From NCBI GenBank assembly GCA_020698575.1, contig CM036255.1, positions 22,957,501 through 23,021,500 of the forward strand: a DNA stretch of 64,000 nucleotides, given 5' to 3'. The notes under the pieces are model-generated. The model saw only the letters and a list, made by a program, of their open reading frames with translations, was not told where the DNA came from and searched no databases. Origin of the DNA: Bostrychus sinensis. Taxonomy: Eukaryota > Chordata > Actinopteri > Gobiiformes > Eleotridae. A program made the translations under genes and the position numbers. The stretch's first letter is position 1, and each line of letters starts with the position of its first letter. Shown piece by piece: positions 35,143 to 47,560 of the stretch.

Positions 35143-38100
35143 GCTATATTATGGAAAGTCGACTTTTCTGAGCTTACTAGCATGTTATAATGTTGTACCC
35201 TCAGTGATCCTTTATTCCTGGATTCTCTGGCATGGCCATTCTGAGGTCTTAAAATGCTCGGTTGCATGAACCTCTGCCTCTCCTATGAACCCCGCCCACT
35301 CCAGGGAGCACTGACCAATCAAAAAGCCCTCTACATCCAGGCTGCTCTCATTCATTTATCCAAAAAACAGTGTACAGCTCTGTTTCCACTGATTCCTCAC
35401 AGCTATTTTTCATTTTGTAGTAAAATGCCATCATACAAAAAGTTTTTTCCTCTGTTTCTGTTCAAAAGAGGGCAACACTCGCAACACTCTGCTGCCCTCT
35501 GCTGGTCTTTTCACCTGTTTCTTTATGGTACTTATTAAAAACGTTCTGTGTTAGGCAGATAATGCTTTTAAAGGTTGTGAAATGTGACATGCTGTTCAAG
35601 ATTGGTTTTAAAAATATCAATAAAAGCATAGTCAAGATAAATATATGTTGAATGTACCCAAAAAGTATCATACAGTAAATTACTTGAGTAAAAATATCTA
35701 GGTACTGTCTGGCTTAGGTTTGTCAAACAGGAGCAGTACACAAAACCCTTCATTTGCCACTGGGTCTGATTGTTATCTGCCGACATTACACAGAGATTGA
35801 CTCTTAATAGATATACAGCAGGATATTGTGGGAATACAATACGGAAACAAGATGGATGCTAAATCATCTGAAATTACAGATTACAATCTCTGTCGTGCAG
35901 TTAAAGCCCTTCAGGAAACCACATAATAACAATGAAGAGATGGATCTGACCACAATGTGCAGAAAATGTTTGTCTGTCTGACTAGATACTGCTACAAAAT
36001 CACTGCTCTGTTACACAAGACATTCTTATCCAAAAATCTAACATTAAAGCAGCATTACTCAAAATATTTCTTCTGTTATCATTCCAAACACACCCCTCAC
36101 CTCAAACATTGTCACTGTGACCTTTCCAACTTTTATTTTATTTGGAAAAAAGGAAAAAACTGCTTTACTGCTGCAAAATAGCAACATATCACATCAAATG
36201 CAAGTTTCCAGCTTGGAGTTTAGCCACTGTAAACAGTATAGATGCTTCAGTGTTGTGTTCAAAGTCTTGTACAACAGCCAATGGGAGCGTCCCTTGTCAG
36301 TACATGTGTTGAACATTAATTTAAATATTGATTATACACCTAAATTATATACACTTCAGAACTTGTCTTTTTGATTCCTAACTAAATGTACAACCATTAG
36401 ATAAATAATAAAGTATTATTTAAATAAAACTGCACAACCTTAATTTAATGATACTGTCTGTAGGTATTGAAAATGGTTAAACGGGAACCACTTTGCTTTG
36501 CTGTTTGTGTCGCATTTTTCTCTACAGCGCCATCCCCACATTTAAAGCACTACCGTAAAACCTTACACGAGTCCAGGCTGAATCCTGTGTGACCCCTCGC
36601 TCGTCTTGACTCTCGTTTTTTCTTATCCTCTTATCTGTACAAAGGTTGCTCTGCCTTTTGGCAACGCTGCCATGATGAACATCTAAGACATAAAGCCATC
36701 GCTGGTTTGTTGTTATGGCAAACAGGGATGTGTCACTTTCTCACAAGACCTGGGACTTTGGGGACACCGGGTTAGTGCTCCCATTTTTGCAAGGCTGGAT
36801 TTTTACCAAGCTATTCCAGTGGGAGACGAAGGACGCTTCATTCACCCTGCAACAACTCATTTGGCCATCACACTGACTCTGACACTGTTAAAAAGGTTTC
36901 ATAGTTCCCCTTTAAGCCACCATCACATTGTCACAAAGCACTTCCAGTCTCGTCATTGGTTGAACACAATGCACTGGCCTCAACTCAGACAGATGAGCCC
37001 AGACTCACTGAAAGCTCGAGGACACAGTAGTTTGGTTGTAAAAGAAAAAGTTCAAACAAAGCCATATACTAAGATACATGGATGCAATTAGAAAAGTGAG
37101 TTTAGACCTGATTCTAGTCTGTAGCCCTGTATTTCTTTATATATTTTTAAATCAATTAAACTCATACTTTGAAATAAGAGGCATTTAAGATATAGCTCTT
37201 ATTATATTGTAATACTGAAGATAGCTATTTTCTAATAGGACGAAGCTTCTGTGTTCAGCTAGAAAACACAAGACCACAACAATTGGTTTGAATTGAGTCG
37301 ATATTATTGCCATTATATTGCATGTTTATTGTCTATAATGTGTTCCTGTAAATGCTTGACTAAAAAATCTCAAGATTCAACCTCTAAAATGTCAGAAAGC
37401 CACTTTTTTTCTTCGTCCTGTCATTTTGTAACACTATCTGACATAGGGGTCAAGTGCCCTAACCCTGGAGCAAACTTCCTTTGAAATAGATATAACTGGT
37501 TTCAACTTGCACTACTTAAAAACTATTTATCTCTCCCTTTAGAAATACACAGCATTCAGGAAGCATTATTTGTAAGAAAAAAACTATTAAAGAGTTGACA
37601 GACAGGTAAAAGTTCAAAGGAGGTCAAGTTAGCGAGACAATGAGGTTACTTTTGACAAATGAGTGGAAAGAACAACAAATATATTAACCTTATTGAGTTA
37701 TTTTTGAGAAGTTCAACAGTAAAAATTAGAAATGCCTTCCCAGTAAGGGTTATAAAGAGATCTACATAAGTCCAAAATGAGCACTTGAAATTTGGGTCAA
37801 GGCCTGATCTGGCACCACAAGATAGAGTTTTATGTTGACAGACAAACACAAGCCAAGTAATTACACAATTACTCAGGCCGAAATACTGGAGTGAGCTGGT
37901 TCTGGGACAAGCCAAGCCTCATTTTCAAGAAAAGGAGAAAAAAATAGACAGATGCCAGACCCAAAATGAGCTGGATGATGATATTTTAGTGGAGACTGAG
38001 GAAAAGTTTTGGCCAAGATCAAAAAGCAATTTAGTTTTTTGCATCCACTGAATTATTTATAGTAAAAAGCTATAGTCAGCAGGAAGAACATATTTAGGTT

Positions 38101-39440
38101 TTAACAGTATGTCAGGAAGCAAAAGCTGAGATTCAAACCCTGGCCACTCAATATATGAACCTGGGTTAAAGTACTGAAAAACAACAACAGAAATTGCACT
38201 ATTTAAGTTTTGCATATGGTAATAGCCTTGGTAGTTTTGTTGGTACTGTTTTACAGTGAACGTGTTTCACTTGCAAAATTTAATTTCATTTGAGTTTTAT
38301 ATGAATTAAAACTGTGCACATTCATCAACAAATCAGCAGTAAACTTCTGCGTTAATATGCTGGAATTAGCACAATAGCTAAATTTCATCCGCTGTCCTAA
38401 GGCAGTTAAAGACCCAGACAAAATACAGATTACTTATAGACATAACACACCTGTAGACATATTACATACACAGAACAACAGAGACCACTTACAATAAACA
38501 ATAGCCACATAGAAGGTAAAAGGCCACCATGAACAGATGTCAGATAGGAAAATAATTTACATACAGGTACATAACTGGTTTGTTTGCAGTGTTAAAGGAT
38601 TTTTTAATAAAGAATTTTCATGACTGTGTGCCTCTGATAGATAAATATCAACATTAAGCTAAATTTAGTTCTGTGACATTGTATATTACAGTTTCCTCTT
38701 GTAAAAGTTTACTTTATAGTTAGATTTTCTTTTTATGTATTAAGTCTCATCATGTTCATTTTTAGGCAACTTTAATAAAAATCCATGGTTCATTATATTA
38801 AGCCCCATAAGTCCCATAATGTCTCTCCTTAAAGGAACATTACAATGTTTTAAAGTAGTAGACACTGTAAGATAATTAAATAAAATCATATTACATATAT
38901 TACATATTATGTCATAATATGAAACTATTATTACTTTAAAAAGGTAGTACATGTCTTATAGCACATTGTACATAGACTTTTAACAAAAGTTACCTTTCAG
39001 GGCTCTACATACATGTAGCATTGATTCATGTTGTGCATAATGTTTGTTGGCCATACATAGTTATGTTATGCAATGTTATGTCAAATCAAAACAAAACAGG
39101 GTCTCATTAATGTCAATAATGCTTATGTTGGACTTTATTAGCAATTAGCATCACTAGCTATATACAGTAGGTGGTTCCCACAGCTAAACATCACTTGAGT
39201 TTTATTTTTTTTTTCCAAATATGGAAATCTCTACAGAGTTTAGGTTTGAATGATTAGTTAATGCCAACCTCTTCCATCAAAATCTACACAGATAATTTTG
39301 CTAAACCTGACAAATTCTAATAACATAAATTAACAAAAAACATCAATCGCAATGTCAGTGGCAATATTTCACCTTCTCATGGTATATGCATTTTTAGATA
39401 ATTGCGTTAATTGACCGTAAAACATGACAATGACATCTTG
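35143..39440. other. Plectin intron, nothing recognised
   Basis: AT-rich. The open frames are short and lack domains, splice context or repeat homology that I can name. Confidence 0.4.
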
Positions 39441-41016
39441 CTTGGCTCCTAACTAGGAAAGTGTTAATGGCCTGATTGTGTAACGAGTACAGAAAACAGC
39501 AGAGACGAGTGGACAATGGGAGAAATGGTGTTGAGGTGACGACATGCTTACAAATGAACTGGGCTCAGCGAGTGAGCAGAGAGTCCATTGGGAGAGCTCA
39601 GTGAACCGAGGCGGCCTTTGTCCATGGGATCTCTGGGGACACACTCTCAGCCAATCAGAGCGGCCGGGACACCTTTGGTCCCACCCCCAGGATTAGTTAA
39701 AGACCATAAAAACTGGTCCACCACATTTTACCAGACCTTAACCCTCTTGCCAAACCTCAAACAGACACACAACAGCTTTTAAAATGAGTCTCTCCAGTCT
39801 GGGATGGGCACTACTTTTTTAGAATGGAGGCTTTTTTGTTCCTATAAAAGTCACTTGAATAATTTACTTGAGATGAGTAAAGCATAGTTATAAAAGTAAC
39901 ACACCCTGTGACGTGTGAATATCTAATGAAATATGTCTGGAAATACAGGCCGTGCAGAGTTTAACACATGCTGCAGGCTTTAGGAGCAGGACAAGCTCAT
40001 TAAGATAATCCTGATACAGTTTAGGGCTTGAATTAATGTGTTGTCATCGCAACAAGCTCACCACTGAACTACTGAAGAAGTTTGAGCAAAATGAGGAGGA
40101 TTTTAGGGACAATGACGAAGCAAAGCTGCAACAAAAACAGTCACACACTTTCCAATAGAGTTTGTAAGAAAAGGTTGTATCAAATTAAATGTGTAAAGCC
40201 GTTTAAACTAATAATTTTCAGTTAAAGCTACATTCACTTTTCATTTTAGCATTGATTGCAAAGTTTGTTGTCTGAAATGATTACTGAATACAGTCGTTTG
40301 CTCATACAAGGTTGACCAGAAACCAAGCAGCCATCAGGAAGCAAATGTGAAACTGCAGAGATATAAAACAAGTGAACTCTCTAAAATATTGCATATACTG
40401 TAAGCACTGTATAAAGTAGTGCTATGGTTTATGGTAAATGAAGCACATGCTGTCGTTGTGTTCTTGGGCAAGACACTTCACACACATTGGTTGCAAAAGG
40501 AAAGAAAAATCCTGCCAAATCTCTGTGCAACTGGTTTGCTGTGGCGCCACCGATAAAAAAAAGAGCAGCCAGAAGATTTTTTTAAAAGTAGGCCTATGTG
40601 GTGCAACTCATCGAGAGAAACTATGCTTTTAGTAGTGTATGATAAGAATAAATTGACACTATATCTGTGTATCATCCTCAAAACATAGAGCTTCATTTAA
40701 ACTCAGTGTAAGGCACCAATGCTGCCATTAAGTTGCTACAGATGCCTAAAGCTGACAACATGAGCACTGCTGGAGGTGAAGCATGTTTTGTACTGAGCAT
40801 GAAGGTTTCAGACATTTATACTCGGGTAATAAATGAAGTGAAATCATCATTAGACCATAAAGCACAAAGAGATTACCATAGCTGTTCACATGCTCTTAAA
40901 AGAAGGCAAGTGAGATGTGCAATGGCAATGTCAGAATATTAGGTTTTTATGTTTTTATTGGTATTAAAGAGAGAATACTGTACCTATGTCTTTTCATATA
41001 AAATACCACAATTTAC
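39441..41016. other. Non-coding, possible CCAAT-bearing GC patch
   Basis: A slightly GC-rich patch at 39580-39680 has a minus-strand CTGATTGGCTGAG (CCAAT-type box). It is followed by an ATG frame MDKGRLGSLSSPNGLSAHSL that reaches a GTAAGC in phase 2, not the plectin phase. At about 40450 there is a fragment of the SINE word CTTGGGCAAGACACTTCAC. Confidence 0.3.
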
Positions 41017-41344
41017 TAGGGCTGGGTATCTTTTTTTATCATTTATCATTTTTTTGATACCAGTCCTTAAACGTTACCTGGTCTTGGTTTGGATACCGGT
41101 ACCTGAACAATACTTTTTCTGACACCTATGGTGAACTAATTCATCTTCTACAATCATAGAACACAATAATATTGAATAAAAAATAATTTTTGAGCATCAT
41201 TCTTTATGTAAAGACATTCTTGTAAAGAACATTAAAGGTCCCACTAGGGATTGGAGCTTGGTATTGAATATATTTATATATTTTCAATACCAGTAGTATT
41301 GTAACTTTTCTACCACAAGTTCTGTTTAACAGTACCCAGCCCTA
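41017..41344. mobile_element. MITE with 12-bp perfect terminal inverted repeats
   Basis: TAGGGCTGGGTA at 41017-41028 and its exact reverse complement TACCCAGCCCTA at 41333-41344 bound 328 bp of AT-rich, non-coding DNA. The interior has diverged inverted words such as GATACC/GGTATT. Non-autonomous DNA transposon by structure. Confidence 0.75.
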
Positions 41345-42017
41345 CAGTTTGTATGTATGTGTGTTTTGATGTGATAGTCTTGTTTTAATGCTTTGGTTAA
41401 ACAACACTGAAAGTTAACCTGACCACAATAATAACAAAACCCTGAAGGTTGTCCATCAGTGCAATGTTAAGTAAAGACAATGCCATAGAAAAACTCAAAC
41501 CACAAACATTACATCCTGACAAATATCTGCTTCCTCTGTGTTTACTCCACACATGTGCAGCTCAGAGCAGGCGCTACTCGTCCCACAGCGGTACTTCCTC
41601 TGCTAACACTGACAATGCTGCTGTTACTGTGATGATGATGCAGCAGCAGCAGCCGTCTCTCTCTTGCTCTGCATCGACGTGCCGCATGCAGCAACACCGT
41701 CCTCTACGTCCCATCCCATAAAAACCCTGCACCTCAGCACTATCATCCCCCCATGACCCCTGTCCCGCACCAACCACGGTGTCCACAGTGCTGCAAAACA
41801 ATCGACAACAAAGGCTTCTAAAAGCTTTTATCCACAGAAGCATGTGCGCAACCGGGGGAGGGATTACCAGTTCAAAAAAGCCTCAAAACTCAACTTAGTA
41901 TTTTTTCTTTCATCTGCATAATCAGGAGGTCCTGATCAGGGAGGGGTTGTGACCAAAACAAGGCGGTCCTGCACAATCAGGACATGAGGAAGTAAATATC
42001 CCATAGAGAAGCGGTAC

Positions 42018-42063
42018 CTTTGAGAGAAGAGATCTCATGCTGGATAGACCTTGCAGAGTCCAT
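42018..42063 (-). CDS. plec: Plectin alternative first exon, 1e-like
   Basis: The minus-strand ATG at 42063 (context GGCATGG) opens MDSARSIQHEISSLK plus G before the donor CAAAG|GTACCG. I recall a mammalian plectin N-terminus MDPSRAIQNEISSLK (isoform 1e as I remember) joined to DERDRVQ. Eleven of 15 residues agree and the splice position is identical. The donor is less canonical at +4 to +6 (CCG). A frame through the same bases in another phase (41922-42107) is a shadow. Confidence 0.9.
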
Positions 42064-45000
42064 GCCGGATCCTGTCCTGTCCAAACGTCCCAAGATTTTA
42101 GCTCCACAAGATTAAGGTTAGGCTTTGAGGATGTCTCTTGTGCCTCTATAGCGTGCTAGAGTGCAGCTTTTCCTTGCACTGCCTCTTGCCACACGGACTT
42201 GGCAGCGTTGTGTTTTTTTTTTTTTTTGCTCCCTGCCTTTCTTTTTCTCTCACTCCTGCCCTCTCCGACACAATCCCACGAACAGAGGAATTATGAAGGG
42301 ATCCAGCAGCACACCTCCCTCGCCCCCACCTCCTATCCCAGCCTGGTGTTGTCCCATCTCATCCTCGTGGTGTTTTCTCTCTGGGAGGTGCCTCGGCCAA
42401 TAACAGCCAATTTGATAGCTGCAGCATCAGTGGGAATAGATGTCAGTTGCACTGCACAGGAAACCGCTGTCAGGAGAGACATGGGTTTCTTTATGCACTG
42501 CTAAGAAATGCTGCTTTACCTACGCAATGTACAATGTAAGACTTTAAGACTAAGCATTATCTGTAGAGGAATAACTTTGATTAATCCACTTAATAATATG
42601 AGCAGTTTATTTGACTTAACAAAGGATTTACCTATTTTGTGCAGTGACTCAGCAAAATCTCTGCAGTAGTAAATGCTGCACTGCAAACACTCTCTCTCTA
42701 GTCTTATCTTACTACACTGTATATGCATAAATATTTTTCTTTTCTTTTCCCACCGGGGTTGCCAAAGCAAATCATCTGCCTCCTATATAGCTTGAAGTAA
42801 TTTGCATAATAATTTGGCAGATAGGCTTTATGTTAGATGTCCTTCCTGACACAATCATGTTAAGTTATCCGTGCTTGGGACTGGCACAAAGAGTACACTG
42901 GCATGTTGTTCTCTGTGGCTGGATTATTACACTATATGCATAAATATTATATGCATTAGCAACTTAGCAACACTGATAATTATACTTTACATAATACATT
43001 AACAGGCAAACCAATGTATAGTTTATGATGACGGTAAAATCACATCAAACAAAAATCTTGTGTGAATTATTTAGTGACTGAGGTTGCACTGTTTATTGTT
43101 GGTGTTTTTAAAGAAGACAGTGAAAGTTTTTGATAAAAGTGAGTCAGCGCTTTCTCAAGTCTTCAGTGACCAGTAACAGTCAGTAACTCAAGTCAGCAAA
43201 ACTTACTGGAAAGACTGCAGTGTGGGGCTAGTGTCAAGATTGTAAGACAGTTTTTTTTTTTTTTTTTTTTTTTTTAGTTAAACAGACACTTTTTTTTGAC
43301 ACTTCTTTGGTACTGTGGGGAATGTTTATAGATATAGATATGAAACAGAATAAGATAAGGACATTATTGTGAACAAAAGGCCTGGCACAGTTTTGAACAA
43401 GGTGGCCTACAGAGCTCAACAGTGCCCGCCCCCCTCTGGTGCTGTACGTTCAATTCCCATTAATTTTTCTCATAGACTTTATGAAAAATGCATATATTGA
43501 GATGGGTGCAGGCACCGTTGAGCTCCATAGGTAGTTGCTGATTTTTTCTTTTTTCCCTTGAGGGCCACATAGTGAATAATAAATAGTATGTAAAGGAGGG
43601 CACCGTATTTCACGTAAAAAAAGAAATCTCTTTCCTTTAGGGGTCTTCACAGTGAATCATACTCGTGGATACTTTATGATAGGTTTTAATCTTGCCATCC
43701 CCTTCCACAACCCCACATTTATCTGAGCTTGGGACCAGCACATAGTATAGCTTTTTTTGTCACCACCAACCTTGAATTTTCATTTTTTTTCTTTTTTAAT
43801 GCCAGGTACATCTCATACAAATTAAGCTTTTTACCTGCACATCAAACTTTGCAGTAAAAAGCTCTACCTGTGACACTTTGGGCCAATAAAACACAGTCTG
43901 CGGGCTGCATTTGGGACATGGTTCAGACCCCCCTGCTCTAGAGGTAACAAAGAACCCTGAATGTTACTAGTATTATCATTATAAGTGGTTCATCTTATTT
44001 GGTACGTATTTTTTCCCCTGTTATAATTTACTGTTATCAATAAGACTGCTCACCCATTGAACCAATTTGTGTCCAGACAACCCCAGGACAGTCTGCCTCC
44101 TTATTTCAGTAGTTATAAAGTTTGCAAACCTTATGTTGATTTAAAAAGTCAAATTCATCCAGAGCACATAACTCTGACAGCTGCTTTCTGTTACAGCAGA
44201 AAACCTACTTCAATATTTCACATTGCCTCTTCACCAAGACAATAAATCATGATACTCTTTCAAAATATCTCAAAAACCTGCCCATAAAATGTCAATAAAA
44301 GGCCCTGTACACCCATTAACCATTGCCAATAGAGAATATCCTAATTATACTTTGAGATACAGTAAAGGCAGATATTAATCCAGCTCCCATTGCGACTATG
44401 ACAAGAGCCACCTGCCTGTATTTCCATTCTAACATAAATGTGCTGAATTCAACATCAGACTCTCACTGTATAAAAAACAGTAGGGCAGCTGCTTGATAGT
44501 GTGGGAAAAGAGAAATAGGAAACTTGTACCATTGTAGTAACATATAGTATAGTATGTAGTGGCATATTATGGGCTTGGGTGTTTCTTCATGGGTAATTCT
44601 TTTTTCAGGAAGCACTTAATGACCCTTTTTAATCAATAAACTGCAGGATCAATACCTGCTCTGAGCTGGAGATATCTGATACAGCAAAAAATGAGCCTGA
44701 TATAGATAAAGGACAGAGCAGAAAACAAGAAAACACACTCATGCTCAAACAGTAGGACTTCAAATGTGAGGCCATTTACTAAAACATCCACTACAAAAAG
44801 TGAGATATCTGTTATCAGTGATCCATTTTCTCCTAAACTGGACATAGTTACAGTATTATAACATGATTCAAGGTAAGGCGTATTGCTAAAATGATAAAGA
44901 GGAATAATTTAATTTAACAAAAATATGATTATATGACTTATTAAATAGCTTTGAGTTTGCCTGATATAGAAAGAGGACAGTGTTAAAACATTAATTTAGT

Positions 45001-46930
45001 AAAAGATAAGACAAATGCAGCCTGAACATGAGATCAAAGTCTGTTAACACAAAAAAACTCAAGTTTAAAGATAAACCAAGCAAGTCACTTAGCTGCATTT
45101 TCATTTAGAACCACAAGTTTTCATGTCAGTAAATTCAGCCTTTTTAACAGACTCAAGTGGCACAAACAGAATAAAAAGCCTATCTCTCACGTCTCTGGCA
45201 AAGGCCCGCTACCCACTGAAAACTGTTCTGCGACCTACTTTTGGGTCCTGAGTCATCCCACTAGAATCACTGAAGTACAGCAGCTCAAACAGAAAAGCAA
45301 GACGCCAATTGTCAATAATCACACTCAAAGTCAATTGCTCATATGGACTGCGCAAAACCCAAAGCCATAGTTTATGTTCTGATACAATGATGAGAAATAT
45401 GGAGTTAAAACATGCTCAAGTATTTCTCAATGGTATAGCCTAGTCTTTGAAACTATTATAATATCAAATTTGACATTTTATATCATATGACTGCTGGACC
45501 AAACCAGAAGATCACATGTGGAAAATAGCAATCTTGACAAAACCCAGCACAGTGCTTCAATCCTTCTCTTACACATTATACTTTATTATTATACGCTAGT
45601 TACAGGTTACATACTATTCAATAAAGCATTACATGTAATTTGTCAATATATGCAGCTATTCAAAGGACCACACCTCAACATTTCTTCTTATAACAATGCT
45701 AAGAATCAGAACTCCTTTTAGCATCATTTACTTATATATAAACTATTTAATCTATTACTGTAATGTATTGAATCAGACCAATAATCGACTTCATGTGACT
45801 TTTCCAAAACAAAATCTCCATCTCATGACTTGATCCTTAAACCACAGACTTCGAGCTCCAGTGAAAGATGAGTAAACTTTATTAGATTACAGAGGAGCTG
45901 CAGGCCACACCTGAAACATCATCTTTGTTTGAATATAATACAGGACTATGAATAGAAATGAACAACAGTCTGCTCTCTATCTGTGAACAGAGGAGCTGTG
46001 ATGTGATTAATCAATTTATCTTAAAGAACACATTTGGCTTTTATCCTCTGGGGTCACCACAGAAAAATATCTGCCTCCAAGTGCAGAGTGGTTTGCAAAT
46101 TACACTGGATGCCCTTCTGGACGCAGCCCACTTCATTTATCTGGATTTGGGACTGGCACAAAGAGTACACTGGCTTGTGACCTACTTGGCTGGATTCCTA
46201 GACTCCACTAAATAAATACCTATTTCAGATACCAGTGCTTTGACATACGACGCATGTAAAGTACCGGTGTGTACGTGTACTGTCCTTGGGCAAGACACTT
46301 CACCCAACTTGCCTCCAGTTTTTTTTTTTTTACATTTATTAAACCAGTAAAGTCCCACTGAGAATAACATTCTCTTTTGCCGGGGAGTCCTGGTTCCATA
46401 GGGAACTTATTGTACATGTTTTAGGTGGGAGGGGAAACCAGAGCATCCAAAGGAAACCTATGCAGACACAGGGAGATCATGCAAACGCCACACAGAAATT
46501 CCCCACACGGTCCGGGAAATGACCCAGGTCCTTCTTGCTGCGCACTTTTAGTTACTAGAAAAGCACAATATAGATTCAATTTCAAATTCATAATGCAAAA
46601 GATGGAATAGCTGTGTATTTAAAGCAGTAGTGCACTTGTTTTAGTGTTGGTGGCTCATGTTGAGAAGTTGCAGTGTCCATGCAGCTGTTCAGAGCCACAG
46701 TCTCAATTTGACCCTGGTCCAAAGTGTCATGTCTCTCGCTGTATGTCCTCTCCACTGGTCTCTGTGATGAGCTGTGATCCCAGACCTGCCCCAGAGCTCT
46801 GTCTGTATCGGTCTGAGTGTTATCAATCTCCGAGTGCAGCTGCTCAAATAAAAACAGCTCCTCACATCAGTCTGGGTCAGCCGCTATAAATAAACTGTTC
46901 ACTATCAATACGCCCAGCCACACACTTAAA
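42064..46930. other. Intron or flank between 1f- and 1e-like exons, with repeat pieces
   Basis: Contains a SINE-like piece at 42810-42930 (GTCCTTCCTGAC ... GGGACTGGCACAAAGAGTAC), a T-run of about 26 at 43250-43275, another SINE-like piece at 46040-46210, and at 46280-46550 a dispersed repeat with CTTGGGCAAGACACTTCACC and TGGGAGGGGAAACCAGAGCA. No exon seen. Confidence 0.45.
46040..46210. repeat. SINE-like copy (GCCCTTCTGGAC family)
   Basis: GGATGCCCTTCTGGACGCAG ... GGGACTGGCACAAAGAGTAC ... GGCTGGATTCC shares its order of words with 42810-42930 and, reversed, with 61030-61175. The chance open frame 45958-46215 runs through it. Confidence 0.6.
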
Positions 46931-46959
46931 AACACTGGGAAAGGAAGAAGACATTACCA

Positions 46960-47560
46960 TTTTAAAGCAATCACTACGTTTAATACAAAGCAATACAATC
47001 ACTTTGGACCTTCCTACATTTTTAACAGGTCTTTCTCAGTTTCTAATAATGGTTATAATTCTACCCACACTTCCGTTTAAATATGGTGTACCTCAAGGCT
47101 CAGTGCTGGGGCCACTTCTATTTTCCATTTACCTACTTCCTCTTGGCACTTTATTTGAATAACATACAATTTCATATCACTTTTATGCCCCATCCAGATC
47201 TGGAAAAAGTTCTTTATGCTTTTATTTATTCCAGACTTGATTGTAATGCATTATACACCAGCCTCACACAAACTTCCCTTCACCGTCTTCAGGTCGTGCA
47301 AACTGCAGCAGCCAGACTCCTTACCAACACACATAGACAAGAACACATCACTGTTAAGTCCCGTATTGATTTTAAAATTTTAATATTGACTTTTAAAGCA
47401 CTTAATGGTCTTGTACCCGGGGCATTCTCCCGGTCTGATTCTTTACCTTTTTCTGTTTTTATTGTTCTGGTCTGTTGCTTTTTTGTTCTATTTTGAATTG
47501 GCCTTTTTGTATATAAAGGTTATTATTATTATTATATTATTATTATCTGTTTTCAACCAT
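46960..47560 (+). mobile_element. Degenerate LINE reverse-transcriptase remnant
   Basis: Frames in several phases read YGVPQGSVLGPLL-like sequence near 47080, then SRLDCNALYTSL, LHRLQVVQTAAARLLTNT and KSRIDFKILILTFKALNGL (47250-47415). These are the usual C-terminal part of L2/Rex1-type non-LTR retrotransposons. Frames shift and the catalytic DD box is lost. An ATT/TTA run closes it at about 47520-47550. Inactive fragment. Confidence 0.8.

Noticed and set aside
39545..39627. MDKGRLGSLSSPNGLSAHSL frame next to a CCAAT-type box
   Set aside because: The only donor (GTAAGC) leaves phase 2, which cannot join plectin exon 2 in frame. No other gene context.
41574..41843. Cys- and Ile-rich minus-strand frame near the 1e-like exon
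   Set aside because: Driven by a CTG/GAT short repeat. The possible donor is in phase 0 and there is no homology.
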